From Citrus sinensis (lineage: Eukaryota > Streptophyta > Magnoliopsida > Sapindales > Rutaceae): a stretch of 64,000 nucleotides of DNA. The stretch lies in assembly GCF_022201045.2 (NCBI RefSeq), contig NC_068560.1, positions 30,211,501 to 30,275,500 on the forward strand. The letters run 5' to 3'. The notes beneath the pieces are model-generated. The model did no database searches. It worked only from the letters and a program-made list of their open reading frames with translations, and had not been told where the DNA came from. The position numbers were made by a program, and so were the translations under genes. Every line of letters starts with the position of its first letter. Position 1 is the first letter of the stretch. Shown here one piece after another: positions 37,879-50,042 of this stretch.

Positions 37879-38076
37879 GTAATGATATAGTTATAAATTC
37901 TTGAACAAACTTAATTTGTACAAACTGATGCGGCACGATAAAATTGATTGAATTAAATATTTTTTTGTCCACATAATTTATTTATATTATTTTATATTTT
38001 CATTCAATTAATGAATTAATAACATATCAATTCATACAAGATAAATTTATATAAGAATTTATGACTGTATCATCAC
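37879..38076. mobile_element. Short palindromic MITE, copy 1 (198 bp)
   Basis: The left end GTAATGATATAGTTATAAAT and the right end on the minus strand, GTGATGATACAGTCATAAAT, are inverted copies. The pairing continues through almost the whole element. The same family recurs at 63849-64000, where GTAATGATACAGTCACAAAC is followed by the same TTTGTACAAACTGA block. Confidence 0.8.
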
Positions 38077-38608
38077 TCTTTTTTTTTCCCATGAATTAAT
38101 TTACTCAATGATCTTAAGTATGATCTGGTTCTTTATTTGCTTCAGTGCTGCAATAATTTTTCTTAAATTAATTATGATAATATTACTCATTGGAGTGTGT
38201 TCTAGTGGAACAAATGTTTGTTTGTTTATTTTTCTAAAGGAAAGATTTTAAACGAAAACGTTTTAAATTGTTCCGAGAGTCATTCCCCACCCCAAAGAAA
38301 GACACCATGATAAGCGTCTGCTAAAAAGAGTACGCTATTCAGTTGAAATGAAAATTTGAAAGAACGAAAAGGACAAATCTAGCCACTCAGCTGTCAAAAA
38401 CGGGACCCATATAGTGGACCCGATGCCAACGATGGGACAAACGACTAACCGCTGCACTACATCAGAATAGAAGCCACGTGGCATAACACTTTATGGCTCC
38501 GCGTCGATATATAGAAACCGAAATATCAACTTCTAATATTTGAATAAAATTTGCTCACGACTTCTGCCCAGCCAGCCACAACTGTCGTTTTCCTTTTAAT
38601 TTATTAGA
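38077..38608. other. Intergenic DNA, no gene seen
   Basis: AT-rich spacer between two MITE-like elements; only short open frames. Confidence 0.4.
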
Positions 38609-39563
38609 AAAATATGTCGTCCACCCTTAAATTATCCTATTATTAAAAATACTATAATATTTTTAAATTATATCATTCATCCATTAAATTATTAACTTTC
38701 ACTAAAATGTGATAACATCATAAGATAATTTAATATTTAACATTATAAATAAAAAATTAAAAAAATTATCAACTATTCACTTTAAGCTTACCATCTTATC
38801 AAGCATATCGTAAAAAATTTGAATTTATTCAATATTCTATCCTAAGTTTGTATTTTGTATCTATCCTATTGCTGTTTATCATTAATAATATCACAAGTGT
38901 AATTTAGATATTTAACATACTAAATTTAAAAAATCATTAAAATTAAAAATTAAAAATAAAAAACTATTTTTTGTAACCAATATTCAATTAAATACAATTG
39001 AAACTCTATTTTTTTCTTCATTAATTTTTTTTAAATTTATCTTCTCAGTTTATCTTCACAAATTTATATAATCAAACTAGATCCTAATTCATAAACACCC
39101 AAATCCTTAAATTCAATTTTCATAATTAAAAAAAAGTTAAAAGTTTGTTTTATTATTTATGGTGCAAAGTAAAAAATACCCATAAATTCAAGGGTAAAAT
39201 GACTAGTTTAATTAAATTCTATTAAAATATTCTAATGATGTTAACATTTTAGTGGACTGTTGAAATAAATTACAAACTTAAAATAGAAAATAAAATAAAT
39301 TAAAAATTTTGTAGCTTTTTTTTTTTGTAACAAGATAAACTTAGGGTATGTAATTGATAATTTTCTTATGTCCTTTTGTGTTAAATTGAGTTTTAAGAAT
39401 AAAATTGTTAATCTACTATAATTCTATTATTTTTGTAATGGAAGCTATCGATTGAATGGATGAATAATACAGATTGTAAATTTAAGTAGAATAAATAATA
39501 CAATTTAAACATATTATAATATTTTTGATAAATAATAATTTGAAAGTATATGACTGATTTTTT
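38609..39563. mobile_element. Probable TIR element with long (~70-bp), diverged inverted ends
   Basis: The left end (about 38609-38685) is inverted relative to the right end (about 39490-39563), sharing the core AAAAATACTATAATATTTTT / AAAAATATTATAATATGTTT and a following TATTCATCCATT block. The interior is AT-rich with no transposase. No target duplication was found, so the ends are approximate. Confidence 0.5.
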
Positions 39564-40054
39564 TCAATTTATTTTTTACACCACTCTTAGTCTCTTATGC
39601 TTTCGCGCACGGGTTTCACGTGGACTTTATTAAAGAAATTCTTTATCTAAAAGCAAATTAAACTGAGGCCACAACCAAACCAATCCAAATTTGTGACTCT
39701 TCCAGATCGCTTTTCTTTCACACTCATTCTTGAGGCAACTACTAGTCTACTACTACTAACTTTTCTATATGCTTTGTTTTCTCCAATCAAATTAGTTTTT
39801 TAATATCCAAAGAACTTTACAAAGCATGACATCAAAGCTCAACCATCTTCATCAAAGGAATTAAAAATAATAATAATGTTGAGCCAAGCCACCAGGAAAC
39901 TATTTTTAAAAGTTCAAAAAGCAAACCAAACTCGGACCACTTATCACAAATTTTACAAGCTTTCGTAACATAAGATATTTACATTTTTCTTTTTCTATCT
40001 CACTGTCAGAATGTTTTGATTACATTATGAGGCATGTCGTGGGTGGGGTACTCT

Positions 40055-41553
40055 TCATACTGACACATCTGACGCTCTTGCAGCGGCGTTGCCAGACCTT
40101 GGTTGCCGCAGAAGCTCTATCAGTGCCTCCGCCTGTCCATACAACACGACACAACACCAATCACTCCATCAGACACAACTCAATAATACCACCACACAAC
40201 TAAAATAATAAAATCAAAATCATAATAGTTACTTCGTGCTGGCTGAAATGACATTGTTATCCCCCAAATAAGATAGCCAAAATAAAATCTATATAGTCGA
40301 TAACCCGTTTTTAGCTACACGTTACCCTTAATCCGCGCAGTACAGAACGGCTGAACTTTTTTTTTTTTTTAAAAAAAAAAAACTAAAAAAAGGCAAAGGT
40401 TAAAAGAAAGGCAGGCTGCAGTGACGTGGCAAAATAATGTTCTCGTTTGTTGAAAATCAAAAACAATCGAAAAGAGGGCACAACTACGGGGAATAATCTC
40501 ATTGCCTGCCATGTCAGCGGCTGGCAATGACTCAATCACCGACCAGAGGCAGAGAAAGAAAAATCGGAAAATTATGACCTTTTGCTTGGCGCGATTAGTG
40601 CCGGACTGTGACAAAGCGACCAAGGGAGGGATCGCTCCTTCGCGGGCCACCAGAGTACGGTACACCACACTTTCCTCGCAAACCTGCAACAATATAGCCA
40701 CCGCGATTTCCTTCTGCCTCTGTGTCCCCACTTCTATAATCTCCACTAACACAGGTATCCCACCTTCCTCAACCAACGACGTTTTCGCCTCCGATAACGT
40801 AACTAGCAAGCTCATGACATATGCGGACTTGTCAACCATGTTTGAACTGAAATCAGCCATCAATTCCACCAACGGTTTCATGGCTCCCGCTTGGACGGCC
40901 CTGATTTTGTTCTCCTTCCCAGAACAGAGTGAGTATAAAGCCGTTGATGCGTCCTTTTTCCCGCGAACACCTCCGTTTTCGAGAAGGCTGACTAGAGGTG
41001 GAATCGCTCCTGACCGTCCGATTAAGATTTTATTCTCTTCTAATTGTGATAAACGAAGTAGAGCACAAGCTGCGTTCTCCTTAGCCGTTGATGTACCTGT
41101 TTTTAATGATCTAACGAGCGGCTTTATCGCTCCTGATGAAGCTATCAATTGCTTGTTCTCGTCGCACAGAGACAGATTCAAAATAGCTGTAACTCCGTAC
41201 TCTTGAACCTGAGGATCAGACGATGAGATTAACGAAACTAACGGCTTAACAGCACCTGCTTTGGCGATTTTTAAGCGATTCTCTGACTTGTTCTTGGCCA
41301 AAAGTCTGATTTCCATGGCGGCTTGTTTTTGATCGTTAATCGAACAGGACTCAAGATCTGCAACGAGCTGGCGAATCAGATCATCGGAGTTCTCCGAAAC
41401 ACACGCCATTAAAAGTCTCCGGCTCTCGGACGACGCCGTCGGAAATTCACCGGATCTGTCGCTGTTACACTCACTGAAAGCAGACGAATCATCATCCACA
41501 TCACCATAGCTTGTCCCCATATACGTGAAATTCACACGATTTTCCGTCTCCAT
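40055..41553 (-). CDS. Armadillo-repeat protein, similar to Arabidopsis At3g01400 / U-box protein 4-like
   Basis: Exon 1 (40579-41553) and exon 2 (40055-40132) splice in phase to 350 residues. The N-terminus holds the family's conserved acidic/Ser stretch (DDSSAFSECNSDRSGEFPTA). Tandem armadillo repeats then run from about residue 60 to 335, recognisable as SGAIKPLVRSL, SGAIPPLVSLLE, AGAMKPLVELM and EGGIPVLVEII. The last exon supplies AEALIELLRQPRSGNAAARA, matching the family's ending. There is no U-box, so it is not itself predicted to be an E3 ligase despite frequent database labels. ARM repeats are protein-binding scaffolds; the function of this clade is poorly known. Reading through the intron instead of splicing would give a 394-residue form that ends in unrelated hydrophobic sequence, which is unlikely. 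Confidence 0.93.
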
Positions 41554-43254
41554 TTTAGTATTTGTGTCTATTTGCTATCAGAATTTTAGGAATTGTTTGT
41601 TGTGTAATAAAAATCGGGTAACAAGTATCCCAGAGTGAGTGGATTCGGGTTGTGAAGAGTGAAGGAGAGATGTGGAGGCTTTACCGCTTTAGCTGCAGAA
41701 GATATAAGGGAGATTAACGCCTGGACAATGGCCTGGGTTAATGGGCTGACACGTGCATTTTTTGACCGTATCAAATCTGAGTTCTGGTGAGCACGTGCGA
41801 AAGGTGCCTTCTTTCTAAACGCGTGCACTGAAGGTTCGTTATTCGAAAACAACGATTCTTCCTTCAAAGCGAGTGAGTCATTTTCTTTCTCTCTCTGGAG
41901 CTTCTTTTAAGTTTTGATACTGCTGTCTGTGGGGTTGATTTTAACACCGCTGTGGGGTTAATTAAGTACTGTCTCAACTCTCAAGGTTAGGACTTAAGGT
42001 GCATTTGATTTGGCCAATGTTGTCTGCTTGATATTGTGACACTTGTTCCAACATACGGCCAGGCCAAAGTTGGTTGCACATGGTTTGACCAATTATAAAG
42101 CATCGGTACAGGTCAGCCCACGCCCAAGCCCAGGTGCCAACTCTGAAGCGATCACGCAGACACGCACATTGAGCGCGGGTTCGGTAAGTCATTAATATGG
42201 CTCAATTCTTTGCGTTCAGGTTTGATGTTTCTTTTAATCACGCTTTTAAACACGACAAAATAATTGGCTCATGAAAATTAATGTATTAGCAATAGTCATG
42301 GCACTTTACGTTATATTGTTGCTTGAAGTATCTTAAAAGGATCCATATCGTTGATGTGTTAAAGTTTTTGGTCAACTGCTACTTGTTATGATGGCATTAG
42401 TATATTATTATTATTATTATTATTATTAGTATGCTAACTGTTGTTAAAAATCTAATCATTTTATTTAAATAATAGTAGTGATGAATCTTAAGTCTTAACG
42501 GCCCTAAGACTCTCGGCCGCAAGACTGATCAGTGTGAATAAATGTTTGTTATAATTATGGATGCCAACTTATTGAGACAAATTGTGATTTATGACAAAAC
42601 ACATACTTCATTAATAATGATTTGTACTAAAAAAGTACCAACATGTTTAAATGCGATTCGTTAAATACTAGCTAGCCTACATTGTAGCCTCTTTTCGTCG
42701 CTTGGCAAGACCGAATCAAAGATTCGTTAGGCAAATCAAATTTGAGACAATCCTCATTAAAAAAAAAAAAAAAAAAAACAATATTTTAAATGAAAAGAAG
42801 AAGTAGGATCATGAATCATGAGTGGATGATACAATACGACCAAAAAATAAAAACTACAAATGGGCCTAACCTACTACCTAATGACCGGGAATATTTATAA
42901 AAGGATAATGAAAATCAAACTGCATACGTTATTATGCCTAATGCCAACGTCCGATACAATTATTTGTAATATAATTTAAGTCAAATGACAAATGAGGGTG
43001 TAAAGTAAATAGTACGATCTCTGCATTTTATTTTATTTTATTTTGAGTCCGTCTGCACAAATAATTAGTAGTGTACCAATGGACATTGGGACACAACCAA
43101 AAGCCTATCTTGACATATCTCATATTATTTAATACCCGTATCGGCACAAGAAGTGTGGTTTTTTCGTAAGCATGATTAATTTCACTATTTAAACTTATAT
43201 TTGAATCTTGTCTCTTGGAACATTGAGCAGTGTTTAATTTCATAATCTTTGTAA
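41554..43254. other. Promoter side of the ARM gene and intergenic DNA
   Basis: The 5' UTR of the ARM gene (CT-rich) occupies roughly 41554-41700. Further away there is a (TTA)n tract at about 42403-42428 and an A-run near 42760. No other gene was seen. Confidence 0.4.
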
Positions 43255-43475
43255 TTTTTTTTAGAGTATCACATGATATAATACAAGATAAATAAAGTCT
43301 AAAATGTTTTTAAAGTCCAACTCAATGTACGCTTCAACATATCAAAACCGAAATCCAACTTATAAATCTAAAATTGAAGGGAAAAAAATAAGTATATTCC
43401 CACACTCGTAAGTAAGAGACTTGAACTCTCAACTTCACTAGAGTAGCAAAGATCAAATCAACTAAGAAGGCATTG
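43255..43475 (-). repeat. Possible second-family SINE, minus strand
   Basis: On the minus strand, a tRNA-like head (TTAGTTGATTTGATCTTTGC, then a B-box-like AGTTCAAGTCTC) is followed by an unrelated body and a short A-run at about 43264-43255. No target duplication was found, so this is tentative. Confidence 0.4.
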
Positions 43476-43670
43476 ATTTTAATGGCTTGTAATTTAGTAT
43501 TATAATAATATTTTTAAATAAAAAATAACCTTCATTAATTGATTTTTTTTATAATTAACAAACCTAGAAAATATCACCATCTTTCTTTTTATTTAATTTA
43601 TTGACAAAGCCTGCGACCCATTTAACCAGTCCATACTCATGCAGATATGCTAACTAGGGAATTTACGAAT

Positions 43671-44034
43671 TTACCTTGCGGGTTGATTTTTTTTTTTTTT
43701 TTGATGGCATGAGACTATTGATCAAATTACAACTCATATTACATGAGAGTATAACTGATATGTACAATCATATATATATATACTGAGTCTTGTTGATATT
43801 AATGCTGATATGGCACCGCTCAAATTTTTTAACCCTTTCAAATATTCGAGGGACGTCAAACTCCCATCCTGGGAGAAAGACTGTTTTCACTCAAGCTCTG
43901 GACTCTAAGGAATAACATTTTAAATTAAACCCCTACAATGCGCCTGCGGAGGCTCAAACCCCCTCCCTCACATTTGTGAGGGAGTGGCTTTAGCCACTTG
44001 GGCTAAGCCCAAGTGGTTACCTTGCGGGTTGATT
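43671..44034 (-). mobile_element. tRNA-derived SINE with 18-bp target duplication
   Basis: The element spans 43689-44016 on the minus strand. Its head (CCAAGTGGCTAAAGCC, then GGTTTGAGCC) resembles tRNA A and B boxes. The body includes GTACATATCAGTTATACTCT, and the tail is poly-A (poly-T at about 43689-43702 on the plus strand). It is flanked by an exact 18-bp direct repeat, TTACCTTGCGGGTTGATT, at 43671-43688 and 44017-44034. The long exact duplication suggests a fairly recent insertion. Confidence 0.9.
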
Positions 44035-44219
44035 GGAATGCTGTCATTTACTCGTTCTTTTCGTCCCACACTTGCATATGTTTTGCACTCAAAAAAGATA
44101 TTTCCCTCGGCTCTTACCTCATCTCCCAAACACTATAAAACCAGCAACCGAGTCGTTGTGTCAACTATTCTTTAATTCAAAATTAGAGCATAACCCTAAA
44201 AAAATATTGATCATCCAAT

Positions 44220-45194
44220 ATTGATCAAGTTCACACCACCCTTCAAACAATCCTTATCGAACTTCTATCTTTATGTCTCCAACACACTTCCCTGGAAAGG
44301 GAGATCAACCTATTCGCCACAGCTCACATCCCTTCACACCAGCCAACCTCACTTTCCACCTCCAAACCAGATTGGTCCCATACCCAGCTCAAACTTCCTT
44401 TTTCAAAAATTAGTGGTGATGACCCTGTTGGATGGATTTACAAAGCCGAACAGTACTTTGATTTCCAAAACACTGCTTCGAAACAACAAGTCCAATTGGT
44501 CTGTTTCCATCTCAAAGGAATAGCACTCCAATGGCATCGTTGGCTAACCAAGTTCAAATGACCACCGATTTGAACTAAATTTACCAAAACTATATTGCTC
44601 TGTTTTGGTCCAACAGATTATGAGGATCCTTCTGAAGCTTTAACAGGCCTAAAACAAACTTCTTCAGTGACTGAATATCAGAAAGTTTTTGAAAAGCTTT
44701 CTCATCAAGTCGATGGCTTACCTGAAAATTTTAAATTGGTTGTTTCATTGTAGGTCTTCAGGATGAAATACGACTCGATGTCAAGATTAAACAGCCTCAT
44801 ATCTTAGATGACGCCATTGGTGTGGTAAGACTGATTGAGGAGCGAAATTCTCTCCATCACTACACTGAACACTTTTCTCAACTATCACCTATTTCCATGA
44901 TGCAACAACAAATTTCAAATAATTCTACTAGGATCTTGCCCCCCCCCCTCTTAAAGCAAACCTAACATCAAATATCACCACTTTTTATATCCAGCAGTTG
45001 ACTAACCAAGAAGCACGGGCTCGATGTAAAAAAGGCTAAGTTATTATTGTGATGAGAAATTTGTCCTGGTCATCACTACCAAAGGCCACAACTGTTAATG
45101 ATTGGAGATCCTCCACCATTCACACAACCCGATACTGGTTAAGTGAATTGTGCACTTTGACCTTGGAGACAAGGTGATTTTAAGGGGTGGGGAA
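44220..45194 (+). pseudogene. Ty3/gypsy retrotransposon gag remnant
   Basis: Broken frames on the plus strand read as a retrotransposon gag capsid: GDDPVGWIYKAEQYFDFQNT near 44416-44475, CFHLKGIALQWHRWLTKFK near 44500-44560, then DYEDPSEALTGLKQTS and VKIKQPHILDDAIGVVRLIE up to about 44845. Frameshifts and a deletion break it. After about 44900 it jumps to pol-tail-like sequence (LEDKV.. at 45160) and a purine tract before the LTR. Protease, reverse transcriptase and most of pol are missing. Confidence 0.75.
45181..45194 (+). other. Polypurine tract of the gypsy remnant
   Basis: TAAGGGGTGGGGAA sits immediately before the TG that opens the LTR at 45195, as expected for the plus-strand primer site. 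Confidence 0.6.
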
Positions 45195-45562
45195 TGATAT
45201 GTGTCCAGATAACAAGCAACATCCAACCATGCTTCCCACGTACTTGGACCATGCACGGACTTAATTTTTAGCTTGTTTTGAAAATAAATGGGTTCTGGAC
45301 ATGTTGACCACTAACTACATGTGCAATATTGCACCTCATTCCCATTATTTCCATATACCATGCATTGTTAAGTTTGTGTGTATCTTTTGTGGTTTATAGG
45401 TAGTTAGTAATGGAATTGTATGCTCTTATTGGCTTTTATAAAAAGCCTATTAAATGTTTAAAGAGGGGACGAAAAAAAAGGATTATTTACCCCAAAGCTA
45501 TTGTCTTCTTTAAATTCTTTTCTCTCCACTGCTATTATTACTTTAGATTCTTGCTAATTACA
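45195..45562 (+). repeat. 3' LTR of the plus-strand gypsy remnant
   Basis: It begins TGATATGTGTCC after the purine tract and ends near CTAATTACA. It contains a TATA-like TTTATAAAAAGCC at about 45437-45449. The matching 5' LTR was not found upstream of the gag remnant, so the element is truncated. Confidence 0.6.
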
Positions 45563-45573
45563 TATCAAAGTGG

Positions 45574-45904
45574 TATATGAGCTAGTTTCCGTTTTCTTTC
45601 CTCTGCATATTGTGAAAATATTAAAGTGAAAATTGTTAAATATACTAGGATCATTTGAGGGAGCCTATACCTCGACAAATAATGTCAGTGTTTTCAAATT
45701 CAGAGAGTGTACCCCTGCTGTTTATTTCTGGAATTTTAATAAAGAAAGATTACAATTATCCTTCCAAGACTATAGGCATGTGCCAACAAAATAGCTAACA
45801 AACTAGCTTGGGCTTTAACTACTCCAACAACTAACTTGACTTATTCAAACAATGAAAGAACAAATAAAATAAATTAACTGGAATAAAATATAGAACATGT
45901 AACA
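45574..45904 (-). repeat. 3' LTR of a minus-strand gypsy element
   Basis: A 331-bp segment nearly identical to 47871-48202 in the same orientation, sharing TGAGCTAGTTTCCGTTTTCT through to ...TAACA. Just beyond it (45905-45955), the minus strand reads GAGGACAAGGCTACAATTTA, typical of the end of gypsy pol plus purine tract. Confidence 0.8.
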
Positions 45905-46106
45905 ACTCTTCCTCTCTTAAATTGTAGCCTTGTCCTCAAGGCTAAATGCTTGAAGCCAATTTCCAGGAACTCATTATGGTGGCAACGAAATTTCCGGAGC
46001 TCTTTCAATAATTTCCATTTCTTCATCAGCATCATTATCGTTGAAGCAAGCTTGAATCATAAATAGTTTTTTACAACGATGTCTAGGACTATATAGTTCA
46101 TTACAC

Positions 46107-46978
46107 TTAGGTAGCGTTTACATTTTGGATTGGAGTGAGAAACTTGAGGAGTGGGAATCTTAGGATTGGGGGTGTGGAGTGGGAGTGGGAGTAGATTGTT
46201 TACATACATTGGAATGAGAGAATGGAATTGAAACCAGAATTCAATTTATGTGTTTACATTGTCTTGGATTGAGAGTAAATAGTTTTAAATTATAATTTTA
46301 CCCTTATTTAAATAATTATAATTTGTAATTAAAAAATTAATAAAAATATATTTAAAAAATAAAATAAAAATTTTATTATATTTGTAAATTAATAATAATT
46401 ATTAATATTCTTAATTATGTAAATCATAATTTTTTAATTAATTTTAATTTAAATTATGTGAATAAAAATTATTAATAATAGCAACACAAATGAAACAGTA
46501 TTATTGATAATATAGTACAAAATTAATATTTTCTTAGAATAAAATATTTATTATCATTAAATAAATAAAGAAATAATATTTATTAAAATTAATGTTTAAT
46601 ATTATTATTTTTAATGAATTTAATTTATAAAATAATATAATATTATTATTTAAATAAATATAATATTTATTTATTTTTATTTTATTAAATTTAATAAAAT
46701 AAATATGTTTATAATTATTATTTTTAATAAATATGATATTATTTATTTTATTAAATATTATTTATTTATTTTAATTATGAGGGTAAAAAGGGAAGAGGGG
46801 GGAGTGGATTCCCACTCCCACCTCCCTCCATGGGAGTGGGAATCCCATTTCCCACTCCAAAATTAGGTGGGACCCACGGAGTGGGAATTCTACTCCCCCC
46901 TTAAAAATGGTAAGTAAACACTGGAGTGAGAGGAATCCACACTCTACACTCCCACTCTAGAAAGTAAACACAGCATTA
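46107..46978. mobile_element. PIF/Harbinger-like MITE inserted in the gypsy element
   Basis: The element spans 46110-46975 (866 bp). Left end GGTAGCGTTTACATTTTGGA; right end on the minus strand TGCTGTGTTTACTTTCTAGA. Inner inverted blocks built on GAGTGGGAATCC follow. TTA flanks both ends (46107-46109, 46976-46978), the usual 3-bp target of PIF/Harbinger elements. The core is extremely AT-rich and non-coding. Confidence 0.75.
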
Positions 46979-47088
46979 AAGCATAATCATTTCTTTCTTT
47001 TGTCATCTATCTCTTCCATGGTTAACCTTTTTATTGGTGTTGACGTTGAACCATTTGGAGCTTCAGAATGTGTGGACAAAAACTTTAA

Positions 47089-47994
47089 TTACTTTTGAGT
47101 AAGATCACAAGCTTCATATAATCGAGCCAGTACAGTGGCTGATGATAGATTGTTTGGCTTGTTGTCTCTAACATCAGTTCGAATGAGTTCCCGAAGACCT
47201 CCAACAAAACAAGTGACTAGCCTAGCTTGATCCATTGGTCTTGTCTGAGCCAAAAGTTTCTTAAATATTTCTTGGTAATCTTGCACTGAACCTGTTTGCT
47301 ACAATCGAGTTAATTCAGCAAGGAGATCCAAGTATGGATTGGGTTCATACCTTGAATTTAGTTCTTTCTTAAAATCTTCCCAAGAGACAATTGACAACTC
47401 TTGTCGTAGCAATTGGTACCATAGATGAGCTTCACCTTCCAGATGAAAAGATGCCAAAGGAACACGTTCAGTAGCCGAAATTTCATGGAGTTCAAAAAAT
47501 TGCTCTGCCTTGCATAGCCATATAGTTGGATCCCCTTTTCTTTCATAACGAGGGAAATCAACTTTAACAATTTTTGGCAAATATAACCCTAGAGACTGAC
47601 TTTGATGATTCTTACTAGTTTTCTGTCGAACACCTGGTGTGCTCTTTGGGGCAACAGAATTTTCTCCATCATCTTCATTTTGCATCCAAGCATTGGGGTT
47701 CCCTGCCGACTCATTCACCTGACTAGCAATCTACTCTACCCTTATACTAAGCTTGTTGATAGTCTCTGTTAATTGTCGTAAGAGATCTTCTTGTCTAACG
47801 ACATTTTCCATGGCTTTCTCCAATTGTTCCACTCGTTGATCTATAGCCAAGCTCTGATACCAATTTAGTATATATGAGCTAGTTTCCGTTTTCTTTCTTC
47901 TGCCTATTGTGAAAATATTGAAGTAAAAGTTGTTGAATGTACTAGGATCATTTGAGGGAGCTTGTACCTCCACAAATAATGTCAGTGTTTTCAA
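47089..47994 (-). pseudogene. Ty3/gypsy gag gene with two in-frame stops
   Basis: The minus-strand frame reads through a coiled N-terminal part (MENVVRQEDLLRQLTETINK), then a capsid domain (KVDFPRYERKGDPTIWLCKA, FHLEGEAHLWYQLLRQE, WEDFKKELNSRYEP) and on to LVTCFVGGLRELIRTDVRD. Stops break it after SIRVE (near 47728) and after LAELTRL (near 47296). Both breaks keep frame, as expected from point mutations. Everything between here and the 3' LTR is lost apart from a pol tail. Confidence 0.85.
47851..47862 (-). other. Primer binding site (initiator tRNA-Met type)
   Basis: On the minus strand this reads TGGTATCAGAGC, the standard plant LTR-retrotransposon primer site, just inside the 5' LTR at 47871-48202. 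Confidence 0.85.
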
Positions 47995-48202
47995 GTTCAG
48001 AGAGGGTACCCCAGCTGTTTATTTCTGGAATTTAAATAAAGAATGATTACAACTATCCTTCCAAGACTATAGGCATGTGCCAACAAAATAGCTAACAAAC
48101 TAGTTTGGGCTCTAACTATTCCAACAGCTAACTTGACTTATTCAAACAATGAAAGAAACAAATAAAATAAATTAACCGGAACAAAATATATAACATTTAA
48201 CA
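47871..48202 (-). repeat. 5' LTR of the minus-strand gypsy element
   Basis: Direct-repeat partner of 45574-45904, 332 bp. On the minus strand it opens TGTTAAATGTTATATATTTT. Scattered substitutions between the two LTRs indicate that the element is not young. No target duplication was recognised. Confidence 0.8.
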
Positions 48203-50042
48203 TCTTCTAAATGCTTTTGAAGCAGGCGGGACTGTGTGAGTAGTTAATTTGGACTCCTAATAATTAAGTTTAAAGATTTACAAATTGTTAACGGATGAGG
48301 AGAGCACATTATATACAGCATCGATCAACCAACTTTTGCGGAGTTGTAAGGATTATGGAGGATGGAGGACTTTATTAACCGTGTTACTTATATTATCAAT
48401 TTAAGGTGAGTTGCCGTTAATTTGTTGAGTAATATTTTTATGCTGACATGTAGTTTTACTTTAAAAAATAAAAAAGGTCATTTTGACGAAATACCGTGAA
48501 GACTTTTGGCAGCTTTATTAGTATTACAATATAACTCTTGTTTGGTTTCAATTTTAGTTGCATTGTACTGCATTAAAAAAAATGACTAATACAATTGTTG
48601 ATGCAGAAATTTAGTTGATGTAGTTGCGAGCAGGTGTCCATGCCAACACTCAGAATTTTCGCGAGCAAACACCAGCGACCACGGGAACTTCCTGCGAAAT
48701 TCACCTATGTTCACAAAAACAGTTTGGGGGACGTTAGATATTTTTCGGCGTGAATCCTCCGATGCTCAAGTCAATAATCGGGCCTTTGGGGAAAAACTTA
48801 TACCATAACTCGAGTGGCTTGATTTAATTTGCTTTTGAACAAGAAAACTTTCTAATTAATCTAAAAACAAGTTAAATGAGAGAAATTGTTAAAGTTAAGG
48901 GAGAGTGAAAGAGTTCGCTGGGGCTTTTATAGGTGTTAAAACCACCGCCCCAAAATTGGTGCACCACCATTAAGGGGTGAACCATATGACCATTAGTGGA
49001 TTAGCTCTGTGCTCGAATATCTGGGAAAAAAAATCACGGGTTGACCTTTGACTAAATCTTATGATCGACTTGGAGAGGTTTCTTCTCGCATCACCCAACC
49101 AATCACACATGTTGGATCTTTTGCTCGCGAAGACAAGGAGAATTATGCTCGAGTGAATCCCCTCATGCCTTAGCTAAGGGGAGCACAATTCGCACGAGGC
49201 TATGTCTGGTCGTGTGCTCCCTCTTTCTCCCTCGAACAACAATGAAAGAAGCAAAAATTATCCCATGAGAGATATGATTTAGTTTGTATTGCATTAAAGT
49301 ATTATTTATATTTTAAATTTTAATAATTTTACTTTTATTATTCAATAATTTATAATAAATTTATGTTTATTAAATATAAATTTATACTTATATTTAAATA
49401 GAAATTAATTTAATAATAAAATAAAATATATTACGAAACCTAAAAATTTAACAAATAAATGATAATACATTATTTTACTTTTATTACATAAAATCATTTA
49501 ATTATTTTTTTAAATATGTAAAAAGTATTTTAATTGTTTAATAATTTATTATTTAATAAAATATTAAATTTAAAAATAAATCTAAATTAAAAAATTTTAT
49601 TCGACATCAAGAAATAAAAATTAATTTATAATTGATTATAATAACTATATGAAAAAATAATATTGTGTTATTTTTTAATAATATTATATCATCATTTTTA
49701 TTATAATAACTAACATGTAAAAATAAATTAAATTATTTTATAATATTAGGTTATAATATTATAATAATATTCTATTATTTGATGATAGCATATCATTAAA
49801 TTATTTTTATTATATAATTTAATATATAAAATGATTATTCAATAACTAATTTAAAAAATTCATAATATAACATTAAAATATTAATAAGTTTAAATAATAT
49901 TATTTTATTTTTAATATTAATACAAAATAATAATAATAAATAATATAATACATAATACAATCCATACTACACCAAATACGATATTATATTGTAACTTAAT
50001 GTAATACACCCGAATGCAATGCACCATAAATATATATTACAG
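48203..50042. other. Intergenic repeat-rich DNA
   Basis: A GC-richer block at about 48610-49240 (for example GGCGTGAATCCTCCGATGCT) looks like dispersed repeat DNA but could not be classified. It is followed by very AT-rich DNA up to about 50030. The blocks TTGTTTGGTTTCAATTTTAG (48540) and TGCATTCGGGTGTATTACAT (minus strand, about 50000) could be the ends of one TIR element; this is not firm. Confidence 0.35.

Noticed and set aside
40502..41206. 234-codon plus-strand frame
   Set aside because: Antisense shadow of the ARM-repeat gene, whose protein is clearly recognisable on the minus strand.
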